Shown here in pieces: positions 45,164 to 54,659 of a stretch of 64,000 nt of DNA. Each line of letters starts with the position of its first letter. The stretch's first letter is position 1. Where the stretch lies: the NCBI GenBank assembly GCA_041879415.1, contig CP090851.1:1240001-1304000 (forward strand), read 5' to 3'. The notes beneath the pieces were generated by a model. The model worked only from the letters and a program-made list of their open reading frames with translations, searched no databases and was not told the DNA's origin. This DNA is from Vibrio chagasii (lineage in GTDB: Bacteria > Pseudomonadota > Gammaproteobacteria > Enterobacterales > Vibrionaceae). Both the position numbers and the translations under genes were made by a program.

Positions 45164-47218
45164 CTATTTCTCTGCGTCGAATTGATACTTATGAAGCATA
45201 GCTTGTTGATGACCTGCGATTTCACCCACTTGCTCAGAGCTTTCAATCATAGATTCAAGTTGCAGTTTGGTGTTTTCTCCCTGCTCGGATACGCGCGTGA
45301 TTGAGTGTGTCACATCAACAGTTGCACGAGCCTGTTGCTCAGTTGCGACCATAATTTGCTCCACACGGCCTTTAATCTGGTTAACCGCAACTTCAATTTT
45401 TTCAAAAGCTTGTTTTACATCGCCGCTCGCTTGTAGTGCATTTGCCATTTCAGTTCGTGATTCAGTCACGGAGGTACGAGAACGATCCGCCGCCGCCACC
45501 AGCTCATTCATCATATTTCGGATATTGGTGGTTTGTTGGGATGTACCACTCGCTAATTTCCTTACTTCATCTGCAACTACCGCAAAACCACGACCTTGTT
45601 CTCCTGCTCGCGCTGCTTCTATCGCTGCATTCAATGCCAACAGATTGGTGTTTTCTGCAATACCACTGATCATGTCGACCATTTCACGAATTTGCTTTAC
45701 TCGTCCATCAAGATCAGCCATTGACTGTTCGTTCATGTTCAACGAATGCTCTAAAGCTTGTAAGCGCTCCTGGTTTAAACCAATAACTTGGCTACCACTC
45801 ACTGACTCATCTTCTGCGACTTGAGCATCATCATTCGATGCGTTTGAAATACGTGCGATTTCACCAATAGACGCTTCAAGTTGTGTGATTGTGGTGATCA
45901 TATTCTGCAGAGATTCATTCTGCTCATGCAAACTTAAGTTGGTTTGCTCTGCAGCGTCGTGACTCACTTCTGCGGTCTGATAAAGCGTTTCGCAGTTTCG
46001 AGTAACCAAACGTATAGAATCGGCCGTTGAATCAACAACCGTATTAAGTTTAGAAGTGATGACTTGTAGTTCGAGTGGGCCAAGCAACTCACTCTGCTTC
46101 GAGAAGTCATGTTCTGCAAGTGACGTTAACTGACGTGTAATGTTTTTTAAGCCTTTGTTCATCCAACGACGCAGCAATAGCCATGACGCAATAATGATCA
46201 CTGCTATCACAAAACCACTAATGAATAACACGCGGTCGATGTTAGTAATGGTTTGATTTACGACCAGCTCACTTTCATCGATCAATTGAGACGCTGTCGA
46301 CGATAGTTGATTAAGCGTATTAATCACCGTATTCGCAAGTCCAATCACTTGCGCTAAGTTTTGCTCTTGTTGTTTAACTAGCTCTAGCTTAAGCAATATT
46401 TGTTTGATCACGCCCTCTTCTGTAAAGCCCTCTTTTACCATTTCATAAGGGGCGATTAGGCTCGCGAATTCGACAATGTCCGGGTGCCAATCTGAGAAAT
46501 CACTGTAGGCCAAGTTAAGACCTGCGATTCGGTTCCTCAATTGACGATATTCATCTTCTGCTTTCTCAAGGTCGTTTTGCATCATCAACATTAAGAAAGT
46601 ATTGGCCATCGCAGATGCACTCGACGTAAAGCGGTTGGCCGCATCGCTCGCTTCTGGATTATCTTCAACTAAGAATGAGCTAATACGATTCATTTCAGGA
46701 CCGATAGATCCTACGCCGTAACGAAACTCACCAATTTTACTGTCGATCAGATTTTGCTTACTTTGTATTTCAATTTGTGCAGAAAGCACCGTGTTGGTCA
46801 TTTGTTGTAGCTGTGCCATATCGTCTATAAGGCTTTGCTTTTGTTCAAGAGAAATCGCATCAGGAAAAGATTGGGAAATAAAAAGAAGTTCCTTAAGCGT
46901 GTTGTTACTCTCAGCAACGAGGTCATCGATCAAATGACGTGTTTGGTTTAACGTGTCTAAGTCCGTCGATTGAGTGCTATAGGTAAGAAGTTTGACTTGT
47001 TCTAGTACGCTTTGGGTTAATTCTGCGTTATGCAGAGCGAGTGGCAGAGCTTGTTCAGACAGAGTATCAAAGTATCCACCTACTCTATCTACGCCACGAA
47101 TACTGACCATAGATAAAAAGCTAACAAGTAGAAGAATCGAAATAAATACGGCACTAACCGTTTGAATGAGCGAGAATGTATATCGTGAGGGTTTTATTGA
47201 TAAGTTGGTGTCAGTCAT
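45164..47218 (-). CDS. Methyl-accepting chemotaxis protein with large helical sensor
   Basis: Chemoreceptor of 684 residues. TM1 is near 16-38; the periplasmic region (about 40-325) is long, helical and Gln/Leu-rich, with no Cache signature; TM2 is near 328-350. HAMP follows, then a signalling hairpin with [34 protein letters not shown]. Such all-helical sensors resemble four-helix bundle or HBM-like types. Single leftward gene. Ligand unknown. Confidence 0.92.
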   Translation of the reverse strand: MTDTNLSIKPSRYTFSLIQTVSAVFISILLLVSFLSMVSIRGVDRVGGYFDTLSEQALPLALHNAELTQSVLEQVKLLTYSTQSTDLDTLNQTRHLIDDLVAESNNTLKELLFISQSFPDAISLEQKQSLIDDMAQLQQMTNTVLSAQIEIQSKQNLIDSKIGEFRYGVGSIGPEMNRISSFLVEDNPEASDAANRFTSSASAMANTFLMLMMQNDLEKAEDEYRQLRNRIAGLNLAYSDFSDWHPDIVEFASLIAPYEMVKEGFTEEGVIKQILLKLELVKQQEQNLAQVIGLANTVINTLNQLSSTASQLIDESELVVNQTITNIDRVLFISGFVIAVIIIASWLLLRRWMNKGLKNITRQLTSLAEHDFSKQSELLGPLELQVITSKLNTVVDSTADSIRLVTRNCETLYQTAEVSHDAAEQTNLSLHEQNESLQNMITTITQLEASIGEIARISNASNDDAQVAEDESVSGSQVIGLNQERLQALEHSLNMNEQSMADLDGRVKQIREMVDMISGIAENTNLLALNAAIEAARAGEQGRGFAVVADEVRKLASGTSQQTTNIRNMMNELVAAADRSRTSVTESRTEMANALQASGDVKQAFEKIEVAVNQIKGRVEQIMVATEQQARATVDVTHSITRVSEQGENTKLQLESMIESSEQVGEIAGHQQAMLHKYQFDAEK

Positions 47219-47322
47219 GCGAAATCCAGTTTGACTACAAAAAGAGATATCCTTAAGTTAGTCGGTATACTAGAAGCCATTGATTACGCTTTTATTTCAG
47301 TTTTCTTTCAGAAGAGTTACAT

Positions 47323-47808
47323 ATGAAATTCAGAAAAATGCTTGCAGTTACAATAACTTTCGCAACATTAACCGCTTGTAGCTCAGCACCATCTCCTTCT
47401 AAAAATAGCCAAATTGCAAATAAACCTCTATCAAAGTCAGAACAATTGACTACTAATGCTTATATGAGTGTCTATAAGCAGTGGAAAGGCGTGCCTTATC
47501 ATTTCGGTGGAACTTCATTCAGAGGCGTGGATTGTTCTGCTTTCGTCCAAATTGCCGTGCAAAATGCGACGCAGCAAGCATTGCCAAGAACGACAAAAGA
47601 TCAGAGCAAACAAGGTGTTGAAATTGCTTACGAACAAGCAAAAAGTGGAGATTTGGTGTTTTTCAAGACGTCTTTCACCGTTAGGCATGTAGGTGTGTAT
47701 TTGGGAAACAACCAGTTCCTACATGCGTCTACGTCGAAAGGTGTGATCATATCTCGACTAGATAACCCATATTGGGCTTCTAAATTTTGGCACTTTAGGC
47801 GTATATAG
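47323..47808 (+). CDS. NlpC/P60-family lipoprotein, probable peptidoglycan endopeptidase
   Basis: A 161-residue lipoprotein with a lipobox LTACSS (Cys19). The NlpC/P60 domain has the catalytic Cys in FRGVDCSAFVQIAV (near 61-74), the His in RHVGVYLGNNQFLHAST (near 122) and a further polar residue near HAS. It resembles Spr/MepS. Probably cuts meso-Dap-D-Ala crosslinks or related bonds in the cell wall. Stands alone. A short linker rich in Ser follows the lipobox. Confidence 0.9.
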   Translation: MKFRKMLAVTITFATLTACSSAPSPSKNSQIANKPLSKSEQLTTNAYMSVYKQWKGVPYHFGGTSFRGVDCSAFVQIAVQNATQQALPRTTKDQSKQGVEIAYEQAKSGDLVFFKTSFTVRHVGVYLGNNQFLHASTSKGVIISRLDNPYWASKFWHFRRI

Positions 47809-47893
47809 TGTGTTTGCGAGGTCACCAATCGAATTAAGGGCAACCTCATAGAAGTGCTACGCTTTCAGTCCCGTCAATAACGACGAATAGAGG

Positions 47894-48238
47894 TTAATCG
47901 TATTTTGCTACTGCAGTATCAAACAGGTTCTTCACCAATGCGATGTACTCGTCTAGAAATACTATCTGTTCGTTCGTCGCTTTCTTAGCCCACACACCTG
48001 CAAGCACTTCCCCTAAATCAGCAACCACGGCATCTGCTTCTTTAAGCAATTGAAAACGTACACTTGAATGCAGCTCAGGGTTTTGCTCGAAGATCGCCAT
48101 AATGTTGCTTGAAATCATGTCAGTCACGATGTCTTCGACACTTTCGTTTCCAGTATCACCGTTACCATTAGTAAATACATCTAGGTTGAATGATAAGTGC
48201 TCGATCAAAGCTAGGTAGCCATCGGTTTCTACAACCAC
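47894..48238 (-). CDS. DUF3802 family protein
   Basis: An acidic, helical 114-residue protein, beginning MVVETDGYLALIEHLSFNLDVF and containing SVEDIVTDMISSNIMAIFEQNPEL. It fits DUF3802, a small family of Vibrio-type bacteria. No motif indicates a function. It is convergent with the NlpC/P60 gene, and no strong terminator is seen between them. Confidence 0.68.
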   Translation of the reverse strand: MVVETDGYLALIEHLSFNLDVFTNGNGDTGNESVEDIVTDMISSNIMAIFEQNPELHSSVRFQLLKEADAVVADLGEVLAGVWAKKATNEQIVFLDEYIALVKNLFDTAVAKYD

Positions 48239-48746
48239 AATAAATCTCCGTTTTAAGCTCTAAGGCAGATTAATACGTATTAGGCTAATACTATGTATAT
48301 GAAGTCATTTGTCATCATTTTATTGCTATAACGAGTATTAAAATGATCTTTGTTAGTATTTCAGTGCAAAATTGAATCAATAAACACACTATGCAGCTCA
48401 CTCGATAACAAGTCCCCGCTCTATTCAAACCACAACCTAACAACAACTCTCTCTAGCATTAGTGTATTGACCTTAACAAGCTATCGATGATTTTCTAGTG
48501 GAAGTAACGTTATTTGGTGTCGCACGTGATATTTGTTCCAACTATTTCACGGTTGGTAACTCACTTTTTACTGAATTATCAAAGGTATTCGCACAGTCCG
48601 AGTTCACAAAACCGCTAATTGATCGGCACTCTCTTGTACTAGTGCTGAGAACATTGACCAGAACGTCTATAAATCACGCAGATTTGTCCTAAACTATTGC
48701 TATCAAACGATAGTATTTTACTCCAACAGTTCATTGAGGATTTCCT
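48239..48746. other. 508-bp intergenic region, no gene supported
   Basis: This AT-rich stretch separates the DUF3802 and fructosamine kinase genes. A 64-codon frame at 48498-48692 has no ribosome site or recognisable sequence and is not called. I see no RNA gene, no strong terminator and no repeat. The last 60 bases contain the kinase leader with a GAGGA site. Confidence 0.5.
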
Positions 48747-49613
48747 ATGTGGCAGGCCATTTCTCAACAGCTTTCAGACACACTTCTATTCAATTTCCAG
48801 ATTACCGAGCGCGTTAAAGTGCCTGGTGGTGACATTAACGATTGCTATATGATTAGCGATGGTAATGAACGCTACTTCGTAAAGGTGAATCAGCGAGAGT
48901 TCCTACCTAAGTTTGAGATTGAAGCTGAGAACCTTCGTTTGTTAAGAGATACTTCCACCGTCTACGTGCCTGAGCTGGTGCTGATTGGTAAAACCAAAGA
49001 GTGTTCATTTATCATTCTTAACTATCTGCCTACTAAACCACTCGAGACAGGCAACAACAGTTACGACTTTGGTGTCCAGCTTGCCAAACTTCATCAATGG
49101 GGTGAGCAAAAAGAGTTTGGATGCGACCAAGACAATTACATCGGCAGCACACTTCAACCAAATCCCTGGCATAAAAAATGGGGCCGTTTCTTTTCAGAGC
49201 AACGCATCGGTTTCCAACTCCAACTCCTAAAAGAGAAAGGTATTGAGTTCGGGGATATTGACGACATCGTTGATATGGTGAATATGAGACTTGCTGGCCA
49301 CAACCCTCGTCCTTCATTACTCCATGGTGATCTTTGGAGTGGCAATGTAGCTAATTCGGCATTCGGCCCTATTTGTTACGACCCCGCTTGTTATTGGGGC
49401 GACCATGAGTGCGATTTAGCGCTCACTGAATTGTTTCAAGGCTTCCCGCCCGAGTTTTATGAAGGATACCAAAGCATCATGCCGCTTGACGTTGGCTATA
49501 CTGATCGAAAAGACATTTACAACTTGTACCACCTTCTTAATCACTGTAATCAATTTGGCGGTGAATATCTGGCGCAAACAGAAGCGTGCATTCAGAAGAT
49601 TCAGGCTGTGTAA
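48747..49613 (+). CDS. Fructosamine kinase family protein
   Basis: A 288-residue cytoplasmic kinase that probably phosphorylates ketosamines (Amadori products) so that glycated amines can be repaired. Sequence marks include KVPGGDINDCYMISDGNERYFVKVN near the N-terminus, the catalytic LLHGDLWSGN (near 190-199) and the metal-binding DPACYWGDHECDLAL (near 211-225). Length matches YniA. GAGGA precedes the ATG. The downstream CPXCG-type gene is 58 bp away in the same direction. Confidence 0.92.
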   Translation: MWQAISQQLSDTLLFNFQITERVKVPGGDINDCYMISDGNERYFVKVNQREFLPKFEIEAENLRLLRDTSTVYVPELVLIGKTKECSFIILNYLPTKPLETGNNSYDFGVQLAKLHQWGEQKEFGCDQDNYIGSTLQPNPWHKKWGRFFSEQRIGFQLQLLKEKGIEFGDIDDIVDMVNMRLAGHNPRPSLLHGDLWSGNVANSAFGPICYDPACYWGDHECDLALTELFQGFPPEFYEGYQSIMPLDVGYTDRKDIYNLYHLLNHCNQFGGEYLAQTEACIQKIQAV

Positions 49614-49671
49614 TACTTGTCACAATAGTTAAGCAGTCAGATGGTATAAGTTAGCTTGAGGAGAATTTGTC

Positions 49672-49875
49672 ATGCAGAAATACACAGAGAAACATGTCTC
49701 CTGCCCTCATTGCGGGCACGGTATTAATATAACGCTCGATGCCTCCAATGGCAGCCAAGATTTTTACGACGACTGCCCTGCGTGTTGCAATGCCATTCAT
49801 CTAGACATGCAAGTCGATGAAGTGCGAGACAGAATCAATCTGTCGATCGATGCCGACGATGAACAGGTGTTCTAA
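49672..49875 (+). CDS. CPXCG-motif small cysteine-rich protein
   Basis: A 67-residue protein with two CxxC pairs: CPHCG (near 11-15) and CPACC (near 35-39), so it probably binds one zinc. The C-terminus is acidic. GGAG lies 8 bases before the ATG. The family is widespread in gamma-proteobacteria; function unknown. Confidence 0.87.
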   Translation: MQKYTEKHVSCPHCGHGINITLDASNGSQDFYDDCPACCNAIHLDMQVDEVRDRINLSIDADDEQVF

Positions 49876-49902
49876 TCCACGATTCTCACTGGTAACAATA
49901 CC

Positions 49903-49931
49903 AAAAAAGAGCACATACGGTGCTCTTTTTA
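49903..49931. terminator. Bidirectional terminator after the CPXCG gene
   Basis: An 11-bp stem (AAAAAGAGCAC / GTGCTCTTTTT) around a 5-base loop, with T-rich right flank. It also lies 51 bp past the ribE stop. Confidence 0.87.
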
Positions 49932-49981
49932 ATTTAGCGATCTGCGTAAATCGAACAACACAAATTGAATGCGTCAGTTAA

Positions 49982-50590
49982 TTACTTCTGATTTGCTAGT
50001 ACACGTTCCACAGTATCAACAATCGCTTGGGTTTGAGGGTCAAACTCGATGTTTACTTCGTCGCCCACTTCGCGGCCACCAAATAGAGTGCGATTTAGTG
50101 TTTCTGGGATTAAATGTACAGAGAAACGGTTATCTTCCACTTCACCAATCGTTAGTGAGCAACCATCAACACCAATGTACCCTTTACTAAGAACATACTT
50201 CATTGATGTTTCTGGTAGTTCAAACCAAAGTGTGCGGTTGTTTTCCGTTTTGATGACTTCAACTAACTTAGCCATTAACGAAATATGACCAGACATACTG
50301 TGTCCGCCAATTTCGTCACCAAATTTCGCAGCACGCTCGACGTTCACTTTATCGCCGACATTTAGAGCACCTAAATTCGTTAAACGTAGTGTCGCTTGCA
50401 TCAAGTCGAAAGAGATTTGGTTGCCTGAAATTTCTGTCACAGTTAGACAACAACCATTGTGAGCAACAGAAGCGCCAATCGCTAATCCTTCTACCATTTC
50501 ATCAGTCAACTCAATGGTATGAGTCTGAAACATATCTTTTTTATTGATAGCAACCAGTGTTGCCATGCCTTGAACGATACCTGTAAACAT
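49982..50590 (-). CDS. ribE: Riboflavin synthase alpha subunit
   Basis: Converts two 6,7-dimethyl-8-ribityllumazine molecules to riboflavin. The 202-residue protein has the classic MFTGIVQG start and two tandem lumazine-binding barrels (about 1-90 and 95-190), each with a [13 protein letters not shown] or GCSLTIGEV type block. The ATG at 50590 has AGGAAA 4 bases upstream; the longer in-frame start at 50608 adds six odd residues and is rejected. Divergent from norM. No FMN riboswitch is visible in the 142-bp gap. Confidence 0.95.
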   Translation of the reverse strand: MFTGIVQGMATLVAINKKDMFQTHTIELTDEMVEGLAIGASVAHNGCCLTVTEISGNQISFDLMQATLRLTNLGALNVGDKVNVERAAKFGDEIGGHSMSGHISLMAKLVEVIKTENNRTLWFELPETSMKYVLSKGYIGVDGCSLTIGEVEDNRFSVHLIPETLNRTLFGGREVGDEVNIEFDPQTQAIVDTVERVLANQK

Positions 50591-50732
50591 AAGTTTCCTA
50601 TTTAGCACTTTACTATAGCAGTTATTGTGACATTTCTTTATGATTCGTCCAATGGAAGCTTAACGATCAGTGTCTCTGATTCCTTCTGAATATTCATTCC
50701 GTCTCTTATTTCTGTCTCATCTGGAGTTATTT

Positions 50733-52103
50733 GTGCATCGTTACAAAGAAGAAGCCTCAAATCTAATCAAACTTGCGACGCCAGTATTGATCGCATCTAT
50801 CGCGCAAACCGGCATGAGTTTCGTTGATACCGTTATGGCCGGTGGCGTCAGTGCTATCGATATGGCTGCGGTATCAATTGCGGCAAGTATCTGGCTTCCT
50901 TCGATTTTGTTTGGTGTCGGATTACTTATGGCGTTGGTGCCTGTGGTCGCACAACTGAATGGCTCTGGTCGTCAAATTAAGATTCCTTTTGAGATTCAGC
51001 AAGGTGCATTTCTAGCGCTTGTCCTTTCGATTCCAATTATTGGCGTTCTTTTCCAAACTCAAGCCATTTTGCAATTGATGGATATTGAAACTTTAATGGC
51101 AGAAAAGACTATCGGCTATATGAATGCCGTGATGTTTGCGGTGCCAGCCTTCTTGTTGTTCCAAACCTTAAGAAGCTTTACTGATGGTATGTCTTTGACT
51201 AAGCCTGCAATGGTCATTGGTTTTATCGGCCTTTTACTGAACATCCCGCTTAACTGGATGTTTGTTTACGGTAAGCTTGGTGCACCAGCACTTGGCGGTG
51301 TGGGTTGTGGCGTGGCAACCGCTATCGTTTATTGGATCATGTTTGGCTTACTGTTTACCTATGTGTTGACTTCTAAGCGCTTAGCTAAAATCAACATTTT
51401 CGGTCAATTCCATAAACCTCAGTTAAAAGCTCAAGTTCGTTTATTCAAGCTCGGCTTCCCAGTCGCCGCAGCGCTTTTCTTCGAGGTGACACTGTTTGCG
51501 GTAGTTGCGCTGTTAGTTGCCCCACTCGGTTCATTGATCGTAGCGGCACACCAAGTTGCGATTAACTTCTCTTCATTGGTATTTATGATCCCAATGAGTA
51601 TTGGTGCTGCGGTTAGTATCCGTGTTGGTCATAAACTGGGCGAGAACAACACTGAAGGCGCTAAAATAGCGACTCATGTTGGTATTATTGTTGGCTTGGT
51701 AACAGCGTTTATCACAGCGGCACTAACCGTGATGTTTAGAGAGCAAGTGTCACTTCTTTACACGGAAAACACAGCAGTAATTACCATCGCAATGCAGCTT
51801 CTGATTTTTGCCGCGGTATACCAATGTACAGATGCAATTCAAGTTATCGCTGCGGGTGCACTTCGTGGTTATAAAGATATGCGTTCAATCTTCAATCGTA
51901 CTTTTATCGCTTACTGGCTGCTTGGTCTACCGATTGGCTACATCTTAGGAATGACGGACTGGGTTGTTGAACCAATGGGCGCACACGGCTTCTGGATTGG
52001 CTTCATTGTTGGTTTGTCTTCGGCAGCGATTATGTTAGGTATGCGTTTGCACTGGATGCACAAACAAAGTGATGAAGTACAGTTGGAGTTTGGCTCTCGC
52101 TAA
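50733..52103 (+). CDS. norM: MATE-family multidrug efflux pump NorM
   Basis: Na+-coupled multidrug exporter with 12 helices, 456 residues. The GTG at 50733 is chosen: it begins HRYKEEASNLIKLATPVLIAS as in V. parahaemolyticus NorM, gives the same 456-residue length, and has GGAG 7 bases upstream. The in-frame ATG 21 codons earlier adds residues not seen in the family. Key blocks: SFVDTVMAGGVSAIDMAAVSIA, FTDGMSLTKPAMVIGFIGLLLNIPLN, AAHQVAINFSSLVFM. Single rightward gene. Confidence 0.94.
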   Translation: MHRYKEEASNLIKLATPVLIASIAQTGMSFVDTVMAGGVSAIDMAAVSIAASIWLPSILFGVGLLMALVPVVAQLNGSGRQIKIPFEIQQGAFLALVLSIPIIGVLFQTQAILQLMDIETLMAEKTIGYMNAVMFAVPAFLLFQTLRSFTDGMSLTKPAMVIGFIGLLLNIPLNWMFVYGKLGAPALGGVGCGVATAIVYWIMFGLLFTYVLTSKRLAKINIFGQFHKPQLKAQVRLFKLGFPVAAALFFEVTLFAVVALLVAPLGSLIVAAHQVAINFSSLVFMIPMSIGAAVSIRVGHKLGENNTEGAKIATHVGIIVGLVTAFITAALTVMFREQVSLLYTENTAVITIAMQLLIFAAVYQCTDAIQVIAAGALRGYKDMRSIFNRTFIAYWLLGLPIGYILGMTDWVVEPMGAHGFWIGFIVGLSSAAIMLGMRLHWMHKQSDEVQLEFGSR

Positions 52104-52132
52104 GTATTTCTTCCAAACATGTTGATTAAGCG

Positions 52133-52162
52133 AAAGAGCTCTGACTATCAGAGCTCTTTTTT
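52133..52162. terminator. Terminator after norM
   Basis: A perfect stem (AAAGAGCTCTGA / TCAGAGCTCTTT, 12 bp) with loop CTA is followed by T4. Confidence 0.88.
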
Positions 52163-52253
52163 ATTCTGTGCCCGTGTTTATTCCGTATCAACATTACTCC
52201 GCATCCCAAATAGTTATCAGCAAGGCTTGTTCGCGATGCTTATTCACAAGTGT

Positions 52254-53099
52254 TTAATAGTCACTTTTCTCTCTAACGAACCTTGCGAATTTGGGCTTGC
52301 CATTTTGAGTCAAGCCATTGTAACGGTAGGTAATTCGACTACCAATTTCAGGCGGAGATAATCGCATCTTATCGGTGAAGCCACTTCCAATATAAAACTC
52401 CACACCATCTTCTGTGTGTACCAAAATTGAGCCCATCATCCCCTTATACTTGCCTGTTCCCGTTTTATAACCAATAACGGTCGCTTCGGCATCGTGATGA
52501 CGTTTGAGTTTTAACAAGTCATTACTTCTTCCCGCTTGATAGCGGCTGGTAATCTTACGAAGCATCAATCCTTCGCCTTGGCTTTCATCGACATTATCGA
52601 GTTGATGAAACAATGCCTCTTCACTTAAAATTGGTCTGTGCTCCACATACCCAATATGCGGCTCGTTTATCACTCTTACCCAATGCAAGATGTTGTAGTA
52701 ACGTTTCTGATAGTCGCCCGCTGCGCCTGGCATATCGAACAGCATGAATTCGATTTGCTGCCACGCAGTATCACTTGGCGTGTGGTCTAAGACCGTTGTT
52801 TGGACTAGATGAAAATTGCCTCTTCCTGCCCACAATTCTCCTTCTAAGTGAACATCCGGTAACTGTTGAACAAACCACTTCGGCGTATAAATTCGATTGC
52901 CATTTCGGGTATAAAGATGTTGGCCATCCCACAGAGCCCTAATGCCGTCCAGTTTTTCACTTGTCCAATATTCAGAGACATCGATGCCTTGCTTATAGGT
53001 ATTAGCTAGAACCAATTGTTCAGGAGGGAGATAAGAAGCATGAGAAGGTAACGCAGAAAATGCACACAGTGTTGCTATTGCCAATCTGGTTAGCCTCAT
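52254..53099 (-). CDS. Periplasmic ATP-dependent DNA ligase
   Basis: A 281-residue ligase with a cleavable signal peptide (MRLTRLAIATLCAFSALPSHA). The catalytic lysine is Lys49 in SEKLDGIRALWDG (motif I). Motifs III-V are visible as ELWAGRG, FMLFDMPG, EGLMLRK and LLKLKRH. An OB-fold C-terminal domain completes the minimal ligase. It lacks large accessory domains, as in small Lig E-type enzymes of Neisseria/Vibrio that are exported. Probable role: repair of DNA in the periplasm, such as during natural uptake (inference from the signal and family). Confidence 0.9.
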   Translation of the reverse strand: MRLTRLAIATLCAFSALPSHASYLPPEQLVLANTYKQGIDVSEYWTSEKLDGIRALWDGQHLYTRNGNRIYTPKWFVQQLPDVHLEGELWAGRGNFHLVQTTVLDHTPSDTAWQQIEFMLFDMPGAAGDYQKRYYNILHWVRVINEPHIGYVEHRPILSEEALFHQLDNVDESQGEGLMLRKITSRYQAGRSNDLLKLKRHHDAEATVIGYKTGTGKYKGMMGSILVHTEDGVEFYIGSGFTDKMRLSPPEIGSRITYRYNGLTQNGKPKFARFVREKSDY

Positions 53100-53296
53100 T
53101 TCAAAATTCCTTTTGTGTCATCGTCAGTTCTCAGTATTGAGCGTTTTGGTCAGCTCTATGTCCTATCCTAGGTCTTCTAGCCATTCATCATTCAAACTTT
53201 CGGTTAAGATGCGATCAATACACCAACCTTATCTAGCATTGTGTTTCATTCGCAAAATCAATTCGTTACAGCTCCCAAAAATCCAACCGTTTTTAG

Positions 53297-53333
53297 TTCT
53301 CATATTGAGAAACGGCTTTTCTCAATATGAAAC
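53297..53333. promoter_or_regulatory. Two SypG-like enhancer sites upstream of sypA
   Basis: TTCTCATATTGAGAAAC (53297-53313) and TTCTCAATATGAAAC (53319-53333) both fit TTCTCA-N3-TG, the sequence bound by SypG in V. fischeri as I recall it. They lie 48-84 bp upstream of the -24 box and 22 bp apart (two helical turns). Confidence 0.65.
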
Positions 53334-53380
53334 ACACAAAATGCACTCCTCTAACTAATTGAAAAATAAAGATAAAAAAG

Positions 53381-53397
53381 TTGGCACATTCAGTGCT
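53381..53397 (+). promoter_or_regulatory. Sigma-54 promoter of the syp-like operon
   Basis: TTGGCACATTCAGTGCT has a perfect TTGGCA -24 box, GC with 10-base spacing and T following. Predicted start is near 53406, 25 bases before the chosen sypA ATG. This excludes the longer start at 53359. Confidence 0.87.
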
Positions 53398-53430
53398 TTG
53401 GTAAACACAAGTAAACAAGGAGATAAGACT

Positions 53431-53760
53431 ATGGAACTACGTAAGATTGACTTAAACACAACAACACTAACTCTTTCTATTTACGGTGACCTAGATGCCG
53501 CTGGTAGCCGCGATGCACAAACGGACATCGATGATGTGATTTCAAACGATGGTCATCCTGAGATCGAAGTTGATTTCAGCCAGGTAGAGTTTTTGGATTC
53601 GTCAGGTGTGGGCGCGATTGTTTACATGTTCAAACGCCTAACTGAACGTGAACGTAATATGCGATTAGAAAACGTATCAGGTCAACCGCTAGAAATTATG
53701 AATCTGCTACGAATTGGACACGCTATCCCTGTTAACTCAAAAAATCCTACAAATTCATGA
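53431..53760 (+). CDS. sypA: STAS-domain protein, SypA-like
   Basis: A 109-residue anti-anti-sigma-type STAS protein. The phospho-acceptor segment is VEFLDSSGVGAIVYMFK with Ser57/Ser58. In V. fischeri SypA, this serine is phosphorylated by SypE, and the unphosphorylated form is needed for biofilm. The ATG at 53431 has AAGGAGAT 6 bases upstream and lies after the promoter. It heads an operon-like series (sypA, B, C, D) transcribed rightward. No SypE gene is present in the window. Confidence 0.87.
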   Translation: MELRKIDLNTTTLTLSIYGDLDAAGSRDAQTDIDDVISNDGHPEIEVDFSQVEFLDSSGVGAIVYMFKRLTERERNMRLENVSGQPLEIMNLLRIGHAIPVNSKNPTNS

Positions 53761-53825
53761 AGATCCACTAAGCTAGAAGTAACAAAAAATAATAATAAAA
53801 AGTTAAAAAAACAAAGGACGTTGGC

Positions 53826-54659
53826 ATGAATACAATCAAAAACTACATAGCCCTATCTCTGTCTGTGCTAGTTCTGGGTTGCACAAGTTACCCAGAACAC
53901 GGCACTGGCGGGCTGGCAGAGAGTTATGATTCGATGAATTATCAGAATGCTGATTTTTCACCGGTTATGCCTGATGAGCCTCTAGGTCCAGAACACGGCT
54001 TACGTTTTGATTGGCAACTTGCGAAACTTCATCTAGATGCTTTAATCCAAGAAGGCGCACGCTGGTGTTTTCCTGCTGCTGTTGTTCAAGCAATAGAGAA
54101 GCAAAATCGAATCGCTCGAGAACTTCAAGGTGGCCTACTACTTGATGCAGCGAACGATTTGGTTATCCAAAGAAAACGCTTAAACGAGCTTGAACTTCAA
54201 CTCGACTATGTAACGTCGCAAGCACGTTGCGAACCACCTAAGAACGAAAACCAATTCCGTATGCAGTTGTCGATAATCCAACAGCTGTACGATCTACTTA
54301 ATGTTGACAATCAATTCGCACACAACTCTATCGAAGTGAATCCTAAATACATGGGCAAGCTTGCCGAGGCGTCTTACATCTTAAAAGACAACAAGTCTCT
54401 AGAGCTAATAGTGACAGGCCATGCAGATGCAACAGGCTCAGAAGAGTACAACGACAAACTCGCCTTAGGCCGAGCGAAACAAGTTGAGCGCTACCTCACT
54501 ATATTTGGCTTGAGCCCTAGCCGTATCAAAGCCGTTTCGGTTGGTGAAACCGTACCGCTGTTTGAAGGCGAATCGGAAGGGACACGCTTAACCAATCGTC
54601 GAGTAAGTATCGAAGTTATCTCACCAGAAAATGCGGCTAAGATGGGAGGTGCACTATGA
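53826..54659 (+). CDS. sypB: OmpA-family lipoprotein, SypB-like
   Basis: A 277-residue outer-membrane lipoprotein with lipobox VLGC (Cys19). The C-terminal OmpA-like peptidoglycan-binding domain (about 175-270) has LELIVTGHADATGSEEYNDKLALGRAKQVERYL and NRRVSIEVI. The middle region is helical. It overlaps sypC by 4 bp (ATGA). In V. fischeri the corresponding SypB sits in the polysaccharide operon; exact role in export or anchoring is unknown. Confidence 0.87.
   Translation: MNTIKNYIALSLSVLVLGCTSYPEHGTGGLAESYDSMNYQNADFSPVMPDEPLGPEHGLRFDWQLAKLHLDALIQEGARWCFPAAVVQAIEKQNRIARELQGGLLLDAANDLVIQRKRLNELELQLDYVTSQARCEPPKNENQFRMQLSIIQQLYDLLNVDNQFAHNSIEVNPKYMGKLAEASYILKDNKSLELIVTGHADATGSEEYNDKLALGRAKQVERYLTIFGLSPSRIKAVSVGETVPLFEGESEGTRLTNRRVSIEVISPENAAKMGGAL

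Noticed and set aside
48498..48692. 64-codon frame in the 508-bp gap
   Set aside because: No ribosome site and no family resemblance; composition is like random AT-rich DNA.
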